Shown here: positions 48,676 through 57,428 of the stretch, piece after piece
Layout: each line of letters starts with the position of its first letter
Numbering within the stretch: position 1 is the first letter of the stretch
NCBI GenBank assembly: GCA_963777595.1
Contig: CAVZRE010000066.1
Coordinates: forward strand, 134,597 to 198,596
Origin: CAVVFX01 sp963777595
GTDB taxonomy: Bacteria > Acidobacteriota > Terriglobia > Bryobacterales > Bryobacteraceae
DNA length: 64,000 bases
Direction of reading: 5' to 3'
Position numbers and translations under genes: made by a program
The notes under the pieces: model-generated
The model's input: the letters and a program-made list of their open reading frames with translations, nothing else
Database searches by the model: none
Told to the model about the DNA's origin: nothing

Positions 48676-49743
48676 GTGAGAGCCGGATTCATCGCGGGAT
48701 TCGCCTTCGCGGCTGGGCTGATGGGAGGCGGTTTCGATTGGAATCTGCCCGAGGGGTTTCCGCGCCCGGCGGTTCCAGCCGATAATCCGATGAGCGCCGC
48801 AAAGGTCGAACTCGGCCGCTACCTTTTTTACGATCGGAGGCTGTCGGTAAATGGTAAGGAATCCTGCGCAACCTGCCATCGCCAGGAATTGGCCTTCACA
48901 GATGGCAAACCGCGAGCCGAAGGGACGACCGGAAAACTTCATCCTCGAAGTAGCATGAGCCTGGTCAATGTGGCCTATGCCGTCCGGCTCACCTGGGCAG
49001 ATCCGGAACTCGCGTCGCTCGAAGATCAGGCGCTGGTTCCGATGTTCGGCGAACAGCCGGTCGAGTTGGGACTTAAAGGTCATGAGCGGGAGTTCCTGGC
49101 CTCTCTACGGAACGAACCCATTTATCAGAGATATTTTCCTCAGGTCTTTCCAGGTGAGACAGACGCCTTCACGCTCCGCCACGTGACCAAAGCGATCGCG
49201 GCTTTCGAGCGCACCATCATTTCCATGCGGTCGCCGTATGATCGTTACCGTTGGGGCGGTGATATGTCGGCCCTTTCCGCAGCTGCCAAACGTGGAGAAA
49301 TTCTCTTTTCCTCGAGCGAGCGGGCCCGATGCTTTCAATGTCACGGCGGATGGAATTTCAGCGGGGAGGTTCGTGTGGAAGGAGATAATGGCAACGCAGC
49401 CGGCGGCTTCTTCAATACCGGTGTGACCGAATACGCTGCGCCCAATCGCGGGCTATACGAAAAAACTCAACGAGCCGACGACATGGGCAAGTTCCGGGCA
49501 CCCACTTTACGAAACATCGCGATTACCGGACCTTACATGCATGACGGCAGCCTCGCCACCCTTGACGACGTCATCGACCATTACGTTGCGGGAGGAAAAT
49601 TCGCTCATCCAAACAAATCCCGTATGATCCGTCCTCTCGCCTTGACAGATGCCGACCAACGCGACCTGATCGAATTTCTGAAATCCCTGACTGACGAAGA
49701 GTTGCTCCACGATCCGCGATGGGGCAACCCTTGGCAAAAATAG
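48676..49743 (+). CDS. Di-heme cytochrome c peroxidase (MbnH/CcpA family)
   Basis: A 355-residue exported protein with two c-type heme sites, CATCH in the first domain and CFQCH in the second, plus the axial-ligand region ITGPYMHDGSLATLDDVIDHY. Conserved segments ELGRYLFYDRRLSVNGKESC and LEDQALVPMFGEQPVELGL match the bacterial cytochrome c peroxidase and MauG/MbnH group. It would act in the periplasm, either reducing peroxide with electrons from cytochrome or oxidising a protein or ligand. GTG start. The upstream gene codes for a molybdopterin-fold protein and the downstream one (opposite strand) for a Mop protein. Confidence 0.9.
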   Translation: MRAGFIAGFAFAAGLMGGGFDWNLPEGFPRPAVPADNPMSAAKVELGRYLFYDRRLSVNGKESCATCHRQELAFTDGKPRAEGTTGKLHPRSSMSLVNVAYAVRLTWADPELASLEDQALVPMFGEQPVELGLKGHEREFLASLRNEPIYQRYFPQVFPGETDAFTLRHVTKAIAAFERTIISMRSPYDRYRWGGDMSALSAAAKRGEILFSSSERARCFQCHGGWNFSGEVRVEGDNGNAAGGFFNTGVTEYAAPNRGLYEKTQRADDMGKFRAPTLRNIAITGPYMHDGSLATLDDVIDHYVAGGKFAHPNKSRMIRPLALTDADQRDLIEFLKSLTDEELLHDPRWGNPWQK

Positions 49744-49767
49744 AAATGGTCCGAATTCAAGTTCCTG

Positions 49768-49977
49768 CTACGAATCTTTTTGGAGCATCACTTCCGTCGA
49801 CTTGATGACCACCTTGACTATGTCGCCCTTCTTGAGACCGAGTTCTTCGGCACTGCGGCGGGTAATGACGCTTTCCAGGATATTCTTTCCGATCTTGACG
49901 TCAACATGAGCCATGATGTCCCCAAGCTTCACTTCAACAACTTTTCCTTCGAGCTGATTCCGCGCTGATATGGGCAT
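49768..49977 (-). CDS. TOBE/Mop-domain molybdate-binding protein
   Basis: A 69-residue cytoplasmic protein made of a single Mop (TOBE) domain: ISARNQLEGKVVEVKLGDIM, then AHVDVKIG and VITRRSAEELGLKKGDIVKVVIKSTEVML. Proteins of this size (MopII) bind molybdate or tungstate as hexamers. It ends 25 bases from the di-heme peroxidase (convergent) and lies 17 bases downstream of the subtilisin gene on the same strand. The presence of a molybdate protein beside a molybdopterin-fold gene is suggestive but may be chance. Confidence 0.9.
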   Translation of the reverse strand: MPISARNQLEGKVVEVKLGDIMAHVDVKIGKNILESVITRRSAEELGLKKGDIVKVVIKSTEVMLQKDS

Positions 49978-49994
49978 GACCTAATCATCCCACG

Positions 49995-51665
49995 TCAATT
50001 CTCGCCCGTATAACTGGAGCCCCACAGCGCAGTCGATCCCCACAACGCGGTAGACCCGGACGGATCGCTCGATCCCCAAAGCGCAGTCGAACCCCAAAGC
50101 GCAGTGGAGCCCCAAAGTGCGGTCGACCCCCAAAGTGCCGTTGATCCCCAGAGTGCCGTCGATCCCCAGAGCGCGGTCGAACCATTCACCAATTCCGATC
50201 CCCAAACGCTGTTCAGTGTCGTGCCGCTGGTCCCCCAAAGGACGTTCACCGGTAACACGAGGTAGGCTTCGCCAAGCAGCGAATTGTAAGCCACCGTCGG
50301 CGACAATGCCGCACCTGACGCGTTGATGGTACTCGACACCGCCGCGGCTGCATCAAGGTATCCCGCACCTACGGTGAACATATCGTAGAAATCCGTGTAG
50401 CTTTGGCCGGTAACCGAATCTGTCGTCGTGCTGGAGACGGGAAAATTCTTAGACGCGGACTGCATCAGCCGGGCTTTGATCGTATCTGGACTTAAAGAGG
50501 GATTCTTTTGGAGCATCAGCGCGACGGTACCGCTGACTGCGGGAGTTGCCATACTCGTGCCGCTGAGACGTAGATACGAGGTACCCACAATCGATTGAGG
50601 ATAGGTGTTGGCCAGAGTGCTGCCGGGCGCCAACAGAGAGACTTCCAGATTGCCTGGGGCAACCATGTCAGGTTTGGCAATCATGTCCACTAGCGTGGGA
50701 CCCCGTGAACTGTAACTGGCGATTTGATCATCGGATCGCGTGATCGTGCCCATCGTCTTCATGACGCCGACTGTGATAACGCTCGGTGTATTTCCAGGAG
50801 CCGTAATGGTCCCGTAGCCGTTGCGCCCCAGATTGCCGGCCGCTACGACCACCACGATGCCCTGCTTCCACGCAGCGGCAACAGCCTGGCAAAGTGGATC
50901 GACTGTGTAGCTTTCGAAAATCTGCCGGCCGAGGGAAAGATTGATTATCCGGATGTTGTATTTGGTTTTTAGCTGAATCGCCTGCTCGATGGCGGCGATC
51001 ACGATACTATCCTGGCTTTCGCCATTCTGATCAAGAACCCGGAGATCGATCAGGGAAGCATTCGGCGCGATGCCCTTATATACCTGCGCCGTCCCCAGAG
51101 AGTTGTGACCATTGCCGCCGACGATACCCGCGACGTGTGTGCCGTGTCCATAAGGATCTCCCGTCGCGGAATCGATGAAGCTCTGGTGGTATACCACCCG
51201 GCTGGTTGTCCCGTTGGCTGAGTTGAGGTCCGGATGATTGGCGATCCCACTATCGATCACCGCGACGCCAATGCCCGTTCCGTTAAAGCCGCTTTGCCAG
51301 ACGACGGGAGCGTTGATCGCCGGCGCCGAAACATCGAGCAGCGGCAGTACGGAGCGGTCGGGGGTGATGTACGTGATGTTGGGCAGAGAAAGAAGACCGA
51401 GTATTTGGGCGGCCGGCAAGGTAGCCGCGATGGCCGGAATGACGGAGTAAGTGCGAGTGATGACCGCGCCGACAAGCCGCAGCGCGGCAAGATCCAGGAT
51501 CCCCGGCGCGGTTTTGAACTGAATGATGACGTTGGTAGGTGTTAAGGTTTGTCCGAGGATCTGTTGAAGATCTTGGGAAAGTTTTTGGGTTTGACCGTTG
51601 GCGATGCCGACAGCCAGAAATATGGAAGTCAAATAGACGACCGATTGCGACCTGAACCATTTCAT
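49995..51665 (-). CDS. Secreted subtilisin-family (S8) serine protease with STALWG repeat tail
   Basis: A 556-residue exported protease (leader about 1-24). An I9-like prodomain region precedes the catalytic domain, which has Asp138 in VAVIDSGI, His177 in GHGTHVAG, Asn278 in VAAGN and Ser371 in SGTSMATP, a complete active site. After the catalytic domain, a C-terminal tail is built of tandem STALWG hexapeptides: six copies (residues 496-531), a SSDPSG variant, then two more. Degenerate forms (VLWGTSG, NSVWGSE) precede it. The protease is predicted to be secreted or surface-bound. The tail is discussed as a finding. Confidence 0.93.
   Translation of the reverse strand: MKWFRSQSVVYLTSIFLAVGIANGQTQKLSQDLQQILGQTLTPTNVIIQFKTAPGILDLAALRLVGAVITRTYSVIPAIAATLPAAQILGLLSLPNITYITPDRSVLPLLDVSAPAINAPVVWQSGFNGTGIGVAVIDSGIANHPDLNSANGTTSRVVYHQSFIDSATGDPYGHGTHVAGIVGGNGHNSLGTAQVYKGIAPNASLIDLRVLDQNGESQDSIVIAAIEQAIQLKTKYNIRIINLSLGRQIFESYTVDPLCQAVAAAWKQGIVVVVAAGNLGRNGYGTITAPGNTPSVITVGVMKTMGTITRSDDQIASYSSRGPTLVDMIAKPDMVAPGNLEVSLLAPGSTLANTYPQSIVGTSYLRLSGTSMATPAVSGTVALMLQKNPSLSPDTIKARLMQSASKNFPVSSTTTDSVTGQSYTDFYDMFTVGAGYLDAAAAVSSTINASGAALSPTVAYNSLLGEAYLVLPVNVLWGTSGTTLNSVWGSELVNGSTALWGSTALWGSTALWGSTALWGSTALWGSTALWGSSDPSGSTALWGSTALWGSSYTGEN
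50019..50180 (-). repeat. 18-bp tandem repeat (nine units) coding the STALWG tail
   Basis: The 3' end of the protease gene is a run of nine 18-base units with the same six-residue coding sense (one unit reads SSDPSG). On the plus strand the unit reads roughly CCCCAAAGCGCAGTCGAA, with third-base differences between copies (GCGCAG, GTGCGG, GTGCCG), so the copies were kept at the protein level while their DNA drifted. Repeats of this kind can change in number by slippage or recombination. Confidence 0.9.
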
Positions 51666-51801
51666 AAGCTTTTGCCTTAAGCGAACTGCTCAAGCCAACA
51701 ATAGCCTTCGGCAACAGGGTTGCCTCAGTATGATTTGGTTGATAACGCACACTACGGAGGTCAGCTCGTACTGAGGGGTCTAGTACTGCGTACGCTGACG
51801 T

Positions 51802-52821
51802 TCAGACGACAGATTCCCAGCGGTTCGACTCCGCGGCCCGGAAGATTGCATCGATCACGCGCATGTTGCCGATAGCCGTTTCAAGACTCACTGGAATTTC
51901 GCCCTGGCCCAACACCGCGCGCGAAAATACATCCCCTTGTATCGCATACTGATCGAAAGGACCAAGTTCTTCGACACGCCGGCCGCCGCCGATCAGATCG
52001 CGCCCATCGTCGACGATCACGCGCATGGTGCGCTCGTTCAGCGTATTGAAAGGGATCTCCAACTCAACGCGTCCCTTGGTGCCCACAAATTTCATGAACT
52101 GGTGTGGAGAGATTTGTGTGCTGCAGACGAAAACCGCCTGTCCGAAGGAATAGTCGAGGATTGCGGACGCCAGCCGGTCCGTGCCCATCTTCGGATCGCG
52201 CTCGATCATCGCCGCCACGCGCCGCGGCTCCTGCCCGGAGACAAAACGCGAGGTGAAGATGGGATAGCAGCCGATGTCCATAATGCCCCCGCCTCCGAAC
52301 TCCGGAATGTTCCGGATATTGGCCGGATCGGCATTGTTATAGCTGAAGAATGCGCTGACCGCACGCAGTGTGCCAATTTCGCCGGACTGCACGATTTCGC
52401 GCAGCCGGACCCATTGAGGCGTAGTTCGGACCATAAAAGCTTCGCCGATTTTTACGCCTGTCCGGTCACGCACAGCGATAAGTTGTTCCGCTTCCGCGGC
52501 ATTCATCGCCAGCGGTTTTTCACAAAGGACGTGCTTGCCCGCTTCGGCTGCCTTGATCGTCCATGGCACATGCAGATGGTTAGGTAGTGGATTGTAGATA
52601 ACGTCGATTTCGCGATCCGCGAGTAACTCCTCGTACGAACCGTACGCGCGGTCGATGCCGAGGGTTTTTGCGGCATCCTGCGCCTTCGCTAAATCGCGAG
52701 ACGCTATGGCACCCACCTCCGCGAACTCGCACAGCCGCATTCCTGGAACTACACGGCGCACCGCAATTCCGGCTACGCCAAGAATACCCCAGCGAACTTT
52801 TCTCATAGTTTTTTGTGTCAC
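51802..52821 (-). CDS. Gfo/Idh/MocA-family oxidoreductase (cytoplasmic)
   Basis: A 339-residue dehydrogenase without a leader. It has the nucleotide-binding motif WGILGVAGIAVRRVVPG, the substrate-binding EKPLAMNAAEAEQLI with the catalytic lysine, and IMDIGCYPIFTSRFVSG in the C-terminal domain. It would use NAD(P)H to oxidise or reduce a sugar or related polyol. It differs from the exported member at 33348. It stands between the subtilisin and bifunctional nuclease genes, all on the minus strand. Substrate not assigned. Confidence 0.92.
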   Translation of the reverse strand: MTQKTMRKVRWGILGVAGIAVRRVVPGMRLCEFAEVGAIASRDLAKAQDAAKTLGIDRAYGSYEELLADREIDVIYNPLPNHLHVPWTIKAAEAGKHVLCEKPLAMNAAEAEQLIAVRDRTGVKIGEAFMVRTTPQWVRLREIVQSGEIGTLRAVSAFFSYNNADPANIRNIPEFGGGGIMDIGCYPIFTSRFVSGQEPRRVAAMIERDPKMGTDRLASAILDYSFGQAVFVCSTQISPHQFMKFVGTKGRVELEIPFNTLNERTMRVIVDDGRDLIGGGRRVEELGPFDQYAIQGDVFSRAVLGQGEIPVSLETAIGNMRVIDAIFRAAESNRWESVV

Positions 52822-52867
52822 AGACTTCGGTCTCTCAGCAGTAACACGGACTTCAGTCTGCGCTTTA

Positions 52868-53353
52868 CTACATCTTATAGCGTCCGAGATCCTCGTCGTT
52901 CAGACCTTCCAGATAACGGCGAAGTTCCTCGTTGTTGACCTTATCGGACACTGATGTCGTTGCTTTCGACGATTTCAGCACCGCATCTTCCACGAAGATC
53001 GGGCAATCGAGACGCAACGCCAGCGCCAGCGCATCGCTCGGCCGCGAATCCACCGAAATCATCTCGCCGTCGCGTTCCAGCCAGATCAGCGCGTAGAACG
53101 TATCTTCCTTCAACTCGCTCACCACTACTTTGCGGATACCCGTGTGCAGGCCGAGCAGCAGGCTCTTGATCAGATCGTGCGTCATCGGCCGGGGCGTCGA
53201 GACTTTTTCGATTTCGAGAGCGATGGCATTCGCTTCGTAGACGCCGACCCAGATGGGAAGCACCGTATTGCTGCCGACGTCCTTCAAAATGACGATCGGC
53301 ATATTGGTAACGGGATCCATCATCAGCCCGCGAATTTTCATCTCGACTTCCAT
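52868..53353 (-). CDS. Bifunctional nuclease family protein (DUF151)
   Basis: A 161-residue protein matching the DUF151/BFN domain: MKIRGLMMDPVTNMPIVIL, LPIWVGVYEANAIAL, PMTHDLIKSLLLGL and ISVDSRPSDALALALRLDCPIFVED. Plant and bacterial members have reported DNase/RNase activity, although the bacterial role is not well known. The start may be M1 or M5. The gene follows miaB by 25 bases on the same strand; the pair may share a transcript. Confidence 0.92.
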   Translation of the reverse strand: MEVEMKIRGLMMDPVTNMPIVILKDVGSNTVLPIWVGVYEANAIALEIEKVSTPRPMTHDLIKSLLLGLHTGIRKVVVSELKEDTFYALIWLERDGEMISVDSRPSDALALALRLDCPIFVEDAVLKSSKATTSVSDKVNNEELRRYLEGLNDEDLGRYKM

Positions 53354-53378
53354 CGTTCGGTCCCCTTCCTTAAACCCA

Positions 53379-54740
53379 TTACATCACAGAGACCGGACGA
53401 GTATTGGCGAGGCTCTCACCGACCAGCGAATTGGGACCCGCCCGCGTCACGCGAACATCGAGATACGTGCCGACCAGATCGGGTTCGCCGCTCCATGTCG
53501 CCGGTCATGTGAACGAAATTGAGCGTGCGATTCTGCGACGTCCGTCCGATCCACTGGCCCGAGGCCTGATTCTGCCCTTCCACGTGCACTTGCTGCACCT
53601 CGCCGATCAGTTCGGAGTTGCGACGGATCTGGATGGCGCGCTGCCGCTCGTTGAGCGATCGACGATGCGGCGCGTTTTTTCTTCTTCAGGAATATGGTCC
53701 CCCATGTTCAGCGCCGCGGTGTTCGGGCGCTGGCGAATACTTGAACGCGAACAGCGAATCGTACTGCACCTCATCGAGCAGCGCCAGCGTGTCTTCGAAA
53801 GTCCTTCTCGGTTTCGCCCGGGAAGCCGACGATGATATCGGTAGTGATCGCGATGTTGCGGCGCGCGTTCTTCATCCACTCGATGCGGCGCATATATTCG
53901 TCCCGCGTGTACAGCCGCTGCATCGCCTGTAAGCATTCGCGTGGAACCGGACTGCACCGGCAGATGCACGTGGTTGCAGAGATTCGGGTTGGTCATCGAT
54001 GGCGTCGATAATCTCTTTCACGAAATCGCGCGGATGGGAGGTGGTGAAGCGAACGCGCCGGATGCCGGGGACCTGACCGACGCGATCGAGCAGCGTCGCA
54101 AAATCCCAGCCAGCCGGCGAGGGATCGCGATAGCTGTTGACGTTTTGGCCGAGCAATTGGATCTCGGTGTAGCCGGAGTCGGCAAGTCCTTGCGGCTTCT
54201 GCCAGTACGCTCTCGCTGGTGCGGCTGCGCTCCGGTCCGCGCGTGAACGGAACCACGCAGTAGGCGCAGCTCTTGTCGCAGCCTTCGATGATCGTGAGGT
54301 ACGCGCGATGCGGATTGTCGCGCCGCGTGAACGGCGTGTCGAACGCTTCGTCGGTATCGAGGCTCAGGCCCGTGACGCGCCGGTTGCCGGCCTCGAGTTG
54401 CACCAGCATCTGCGGCAGCTTCGTGTAGCTGGCCGATCCCGCAACCAGGCTGACGTGCGGCGCTTTCTCGAAAATCTTCTCGCCTTCCTGCTGCGCCACG
54501 CAGCCGATCACGGCGAAGACCTTGCCCTTGCCGGCGTCGCGCTTGAACTGTCTGCAGGCGGTTGAATACCTTTTGCTCCGCCTTATCGCGGATGCTGCAG
54601 GTGTTGTAGAAGACGTAGTGGGCAGCCTCGGGCGTCTCCACCTGCGAATAGCCCTGATGCAGCAGCGTGCCGATGACCTTCTCGGAATCGTGCGCATTCA
54701 TCTGGCAGCCGAATGTTTCGATGTAAAAAGTTTTATCCAC
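53379..54740 (-). pseudogene. miaB: tRNA-2-methylthio-N6-adenosine synthase MiaB, broken by eight indels
   Basis: All parts of MiaB are present but in different frames. From the GTG at 54740 the frame gives FYIETFGCQMNAHDSEKV (cluster-binding Cys), FYNTCSIRDKAEQKVF and then shifts. The second frame holds VIGCVAQQEGEKIF and the radical SAM motif CDKSCAYC; later frames give LGQNVNSYRDPSPAG, FTTSHPRDFV, HVHLPVQSGSTRML and the C-terminal TRAM-like end. I infer seven one-base insertions (near 54551, 54194, 53992, 53930, 53797, 53731, 53493) and one deletion (near 53657). Net +6 leaves a 451-residue protein. MiaB adds a methylthio group to A37 of tRNA. Motif residues are intact, which points to recent events or sequence error. 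Confidence 0.88.
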
Positions 54741-54839
54741 TGAACTACTTCTTAGTTTAGCCGTGCTGAAAGGAATTTATCAGATGGGGGACTTGGCGGG
54801 ACACTTGACACGGGAGAATAAAAGGCGAATACTGAGGGG

Positions 54840-55826
54840 GTGCTGTTCGACGATTCTCCCCCGACGTCGCTGATCGGCATTGCCAGGCTGGCAGCGCGGA
54901 GCCCCGTGCTCGAGGCCAAGTCGCAAGTGCGCTATTTCGAAATCGAAACGCGCAGCGTCCTGAATCGTACCCGGCCTGGCATGCCGTTCCGGTGGTCCAT
55001 CAATCCCTTTCGAGGCTGTGAATTCGGCTGTAAATATTGTTATGCCCGCTACACGCACGAATTCATGGGAATGGAAGATGCCACGCTTTTCGAGGACCGG
55101 ATTTACGCGAAGAGTGATCTCGCGGCGATCCTGCGCGGCGAATTGAGTAGAACGGATCCGGCCGAAGCGATCGCCATCGGCACCGCGACGGATCCTTATC
55201 AGCCGGCGGAAAAGCGCTTCCGGCGCACTCGTTCGATTCTTGAGGTCTTCGCGACGGGCCGGGGGCGCAGGCTGTCCATCACCACCAAATCCGACCTGGT
55301 CGCGCGTGACGTAGATCTACTCAAAACCTTAGCGGCAACGAATTCGTTGAACGTGAATATCACGATCACGACACTCGATCGAGAGCTGGCGCGCTTACTG
55401 GAACCTCGCGCTCCGCGACCGGACCTCCGGCTGAAGGCAGTCCGAACCCTGGCCGACGCCGGAATCAGAGTTGGCGTTTTTCCCAATCCGATATTGCCTC
55501 TGATCACCGACTCAGAGCGGCGTCTTGATCGCCTCGCCTGCGCTGCGCGGGATTCGGGGGCCAGCTATTTTGGAGGAGGGCTGCTGTTCCTGATGCCCGC
55601 GGCAAGGAGAGTGTTCTTCCCGTTCCTCGCCGATCGTTTTCCGGAACTGCTGGCCCGTTACGAGGAGCGCTACAGCAGAAACGCTTACTTGCGTGGAGAA
55701 TATTCAGATATGATTCGTGATCGGGTGCGTGCGATCCGGATGCGCTACGGGTTGGACCACGGGCCGACCGAGCATATGCCGGCCGGGGTCGAGCCGGAGC
55801 AAGCTTCATTATTCGAAACCGCTTGA
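54840..55826 (+). CDS. Radical SAM protein of the Rv2578c/SplB-like type
   Basis: A 328-residue protein with the radical SAM cluster motif at Cys60, Cys64 and Cys67 (RGCEFGCKYCYA), the GTATDPYQPAEKRFRRTRSI segment and a DPY/RTR-type barrel pattern. These features match the SplB-like/Rv2578c family of uncharacterised radical SAM proteins, which look like spore photoproduct lyase but lack a proven lyase role. GTG start at 54840, just past the miaB start on the opposite strand. A GCCCC/GGGGC hairpin at 55832-55848 follows the stop. Function unknown. Confidence 0.85.
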   Translation: MLFDDSPPTSLIGIARLAARSPVLEAKSQVRYFEIETRSVLNRTRPGMPFRWSINPFRGCEFGCKYCYARYTHEFMGMEDATLFEDRIYAKSDLAAILRGELSRTDPAEAIAIGTATDPYQPAEKRFRRTRSILEVFATGRGRRLSITTKSDLVARDVDLLKTLAATNSLNVNITITTLDRELARLLEPRAPRPDLRLKAVRTLADAGIRVGVFPNPILPLITDSERRLDRLACAARDSGASYFGGGLLFLMPAARRVFFPFLADRFPELLARYEERYSRNAYLRGEYSDMIRDRVRAIRMRYGLDHGPTEHMPAGVEPEQASLFETA

Positions 55827-56672
55827 GTAGCGCCCCATCGAGCGGGGCCTCATCCGCCGATCTCGTCGTAGCCTGCACCGTTCGATTGTCCCGCCCTCTT
55901 CCAAAACAAGGGGACTCGTGGGTCGTACCTGCCGTCGAGTGCCGAGGATGCACGAAAACGGCAGACAAACTAGAAGATTTCTAACGATCTACTGCCACGC
56001 GCTTACCGTGCTACCGTCCTACGAAGAAGATCTGGAACGACTCCATGGCCGACCTCAACGAACAGCTCGGAAAACTGGAACATGAGATGTTTGTACGGAA
56101 CGCGGTAAAAGTGCAGTCATGTCATGAGAACGATGGGAAGAGGAATGGCGGGGACGACGGGGCTCGAATGCGTTTAGCGCGGTGACGCCGATGTCGGCTA
56201 GTGCTAAACAACTGATTTTATTGGCTGCCGTTTCGGGAATGATGGCCCTGTCATGTCGTGTTTTTGTGGGATGTTAGCGCGATGTTAGCGCGGCACCATG
56301 AAAGAAAGGCGAATCGCCGCTACCTCTTTCCCGTCAGTATCCGATTGATAACGACCCCATGCCATGGCTTCCCAGTACGGGCTGGAATGCCCTCTTGGTT
56401 GAGTTTTGCCGCCTCTGCTTCCCGCCCTGCTTTGTCATGGGCTCTGACGCCGCCATGGGATCTGCCGCCGCCATGGCGCTTGCAACCTTTCGCTCAAGAA
56501 ACGTTTGAGGTGCGCGGCAACCGCACGGGTCGATCTCCGCGTCGAGGTTAACCAAACGAAGGCCATGCACAAGCCGAAACAGCGTTGTCACCCAGCCCAG
56601 CGATGGCGAAGAATAGCTGCGTCGTCATGGGCTATCTCCAGATCTGGCGCGGCCTGGTCAGTCTCTCTGCTG
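55827..56672. other. Gene-poor stretch at the left of the accessory region
   Basis: 846 bases with no convincing gene. A GCCCC-N7-GGGGC hairpin (55832-55848) sits after the radical SAM gene. An 11-base tandem pair GATGTTAGCGC lies at 56270-56291. A short frame from 56046 (starting MADLNEQLGKLEHEMF) and the longer frames around 56258-56591 on both strands show no family motif and are not called. The region may hold decayed genes. Confidence 0.45.
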
Positions 56673-56996
56673 TTAGATAGAGCGGATGGCCCGCAGTGCA
56701 TCCATGGTGCCGATCTCACTGTTCCAGTAACGGACGATCACATCCTGATTTAGCTCGATCCACCGGCGAAGAAGAGCGAGGTCACTCCCGCTGATCTTGC
56801 CATTGACAACGCGGATATCAGGGCGAATCGCCACACTTACCAGCTCGGACGGAATCGCCTTGAGTCCCCTCGAAACCTTTACACGAACGTCGTGCCGTGC
56901 ATTGCCTCGTACCGATATCCAGACGATGAACGGCAGGCCGGTACACTCCTGCTCCAGATTTGCCATGAGGAAAAAGTCAACTCCAGCAGTAGCCAT
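56673..56996 (-). CDS. Uncharacterised small protein
   Basis: A 107-residue protein. A GAAGG stands six bases upstream of the ATG; a second start is possible at the internal MANLEQECTGLPF. Two halves can be seen: an N-terminal strand-rich segment, LPFIVWISVRGNARHDVRVKVSRG, and an acidic/aromatic C-terminal helix, LRRWIELNQDVIVRYWNSEI. I have a general impression of similar small proteins in Proteobacteria, usually near addiction-type or mobile genes, but cannot name a family. Codon use and ribosome site support it as real. Confidence 0.55.
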   Translation of the reverse strand: MATAGVDFFLMANLEQECTGLPFIVWISVRGNARHDVRVKVSRGLKAIPSELVSVAIRPDIRVVNGKISGSDLALLRRWIELNQDVIVRYWNSEIGTMDALRAIRSI

Positions 56997-57428
56997 ATTG
57001 CGCCTTCGTTACCTCCAGTATGGCATTTGACCGGCCCTTATTGCCCCTCGATGACATCAACGCGGCCGCCCTTGGCGCTCGCGCTCAATCAGGCGCACAA
57101 TGAAGCCATATTCAGGGTCGTTGACATCAGCCACGGAATCGCGCGCTTCGTTGCGATGATCGCCAATTAGGCGATACCAATTCTGTAGAAAAAGTATCAG
57201 CAGTGATTTTAAACGAGTTCAGCGCCTCCGAGAAGTGAACAACAACGGAACCACGTCGGGTTTCTGGTCGGGTTTCTAGTTGCGCTACGTGGGTTTTAAG
57301 ATTATCCTTACTTTGCGTCTACCGACCTTCAGGAACCATGCTGACAGTATGCGGCGACAACCGGGAGCCACCGGCAAAGCGGTTGCTGTGAGCCTGAAAC
57401 CCAAGGGCGCAAACACGAGGAAGCCGAT
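56997..57428. other. Intergenic stretch with a possible gene remnant
   Basis: 432 bases. On the minus strand 57057-57218 is an open stretch of 53 codons without an ATG, reading NWYRLIGDHRNEAR, then DVNDPEYGFIVRLIERERQG before its stop. It sits directly upstream of the small protein at 56673-56996 and looks more coding-like than chance, so it may be the end of a truncated gene. No promoter or repeat is obvious in the rest. Confidence 0.3.

Noticed and set aside
50019..50180. CRISPR-like array from the regular 18-base repeats
   Set aside because: The repeats are contiguous, in frame and code a repeated hexapeptide; there are no spacers.
53379..54740. Programmed frameshifting in miaB
   Set aside because: Eight shifts in one gene, mostly at sites without a slippery heptamer, are not compatible with any known programmed mechanism; sequence error or decay is simpler.
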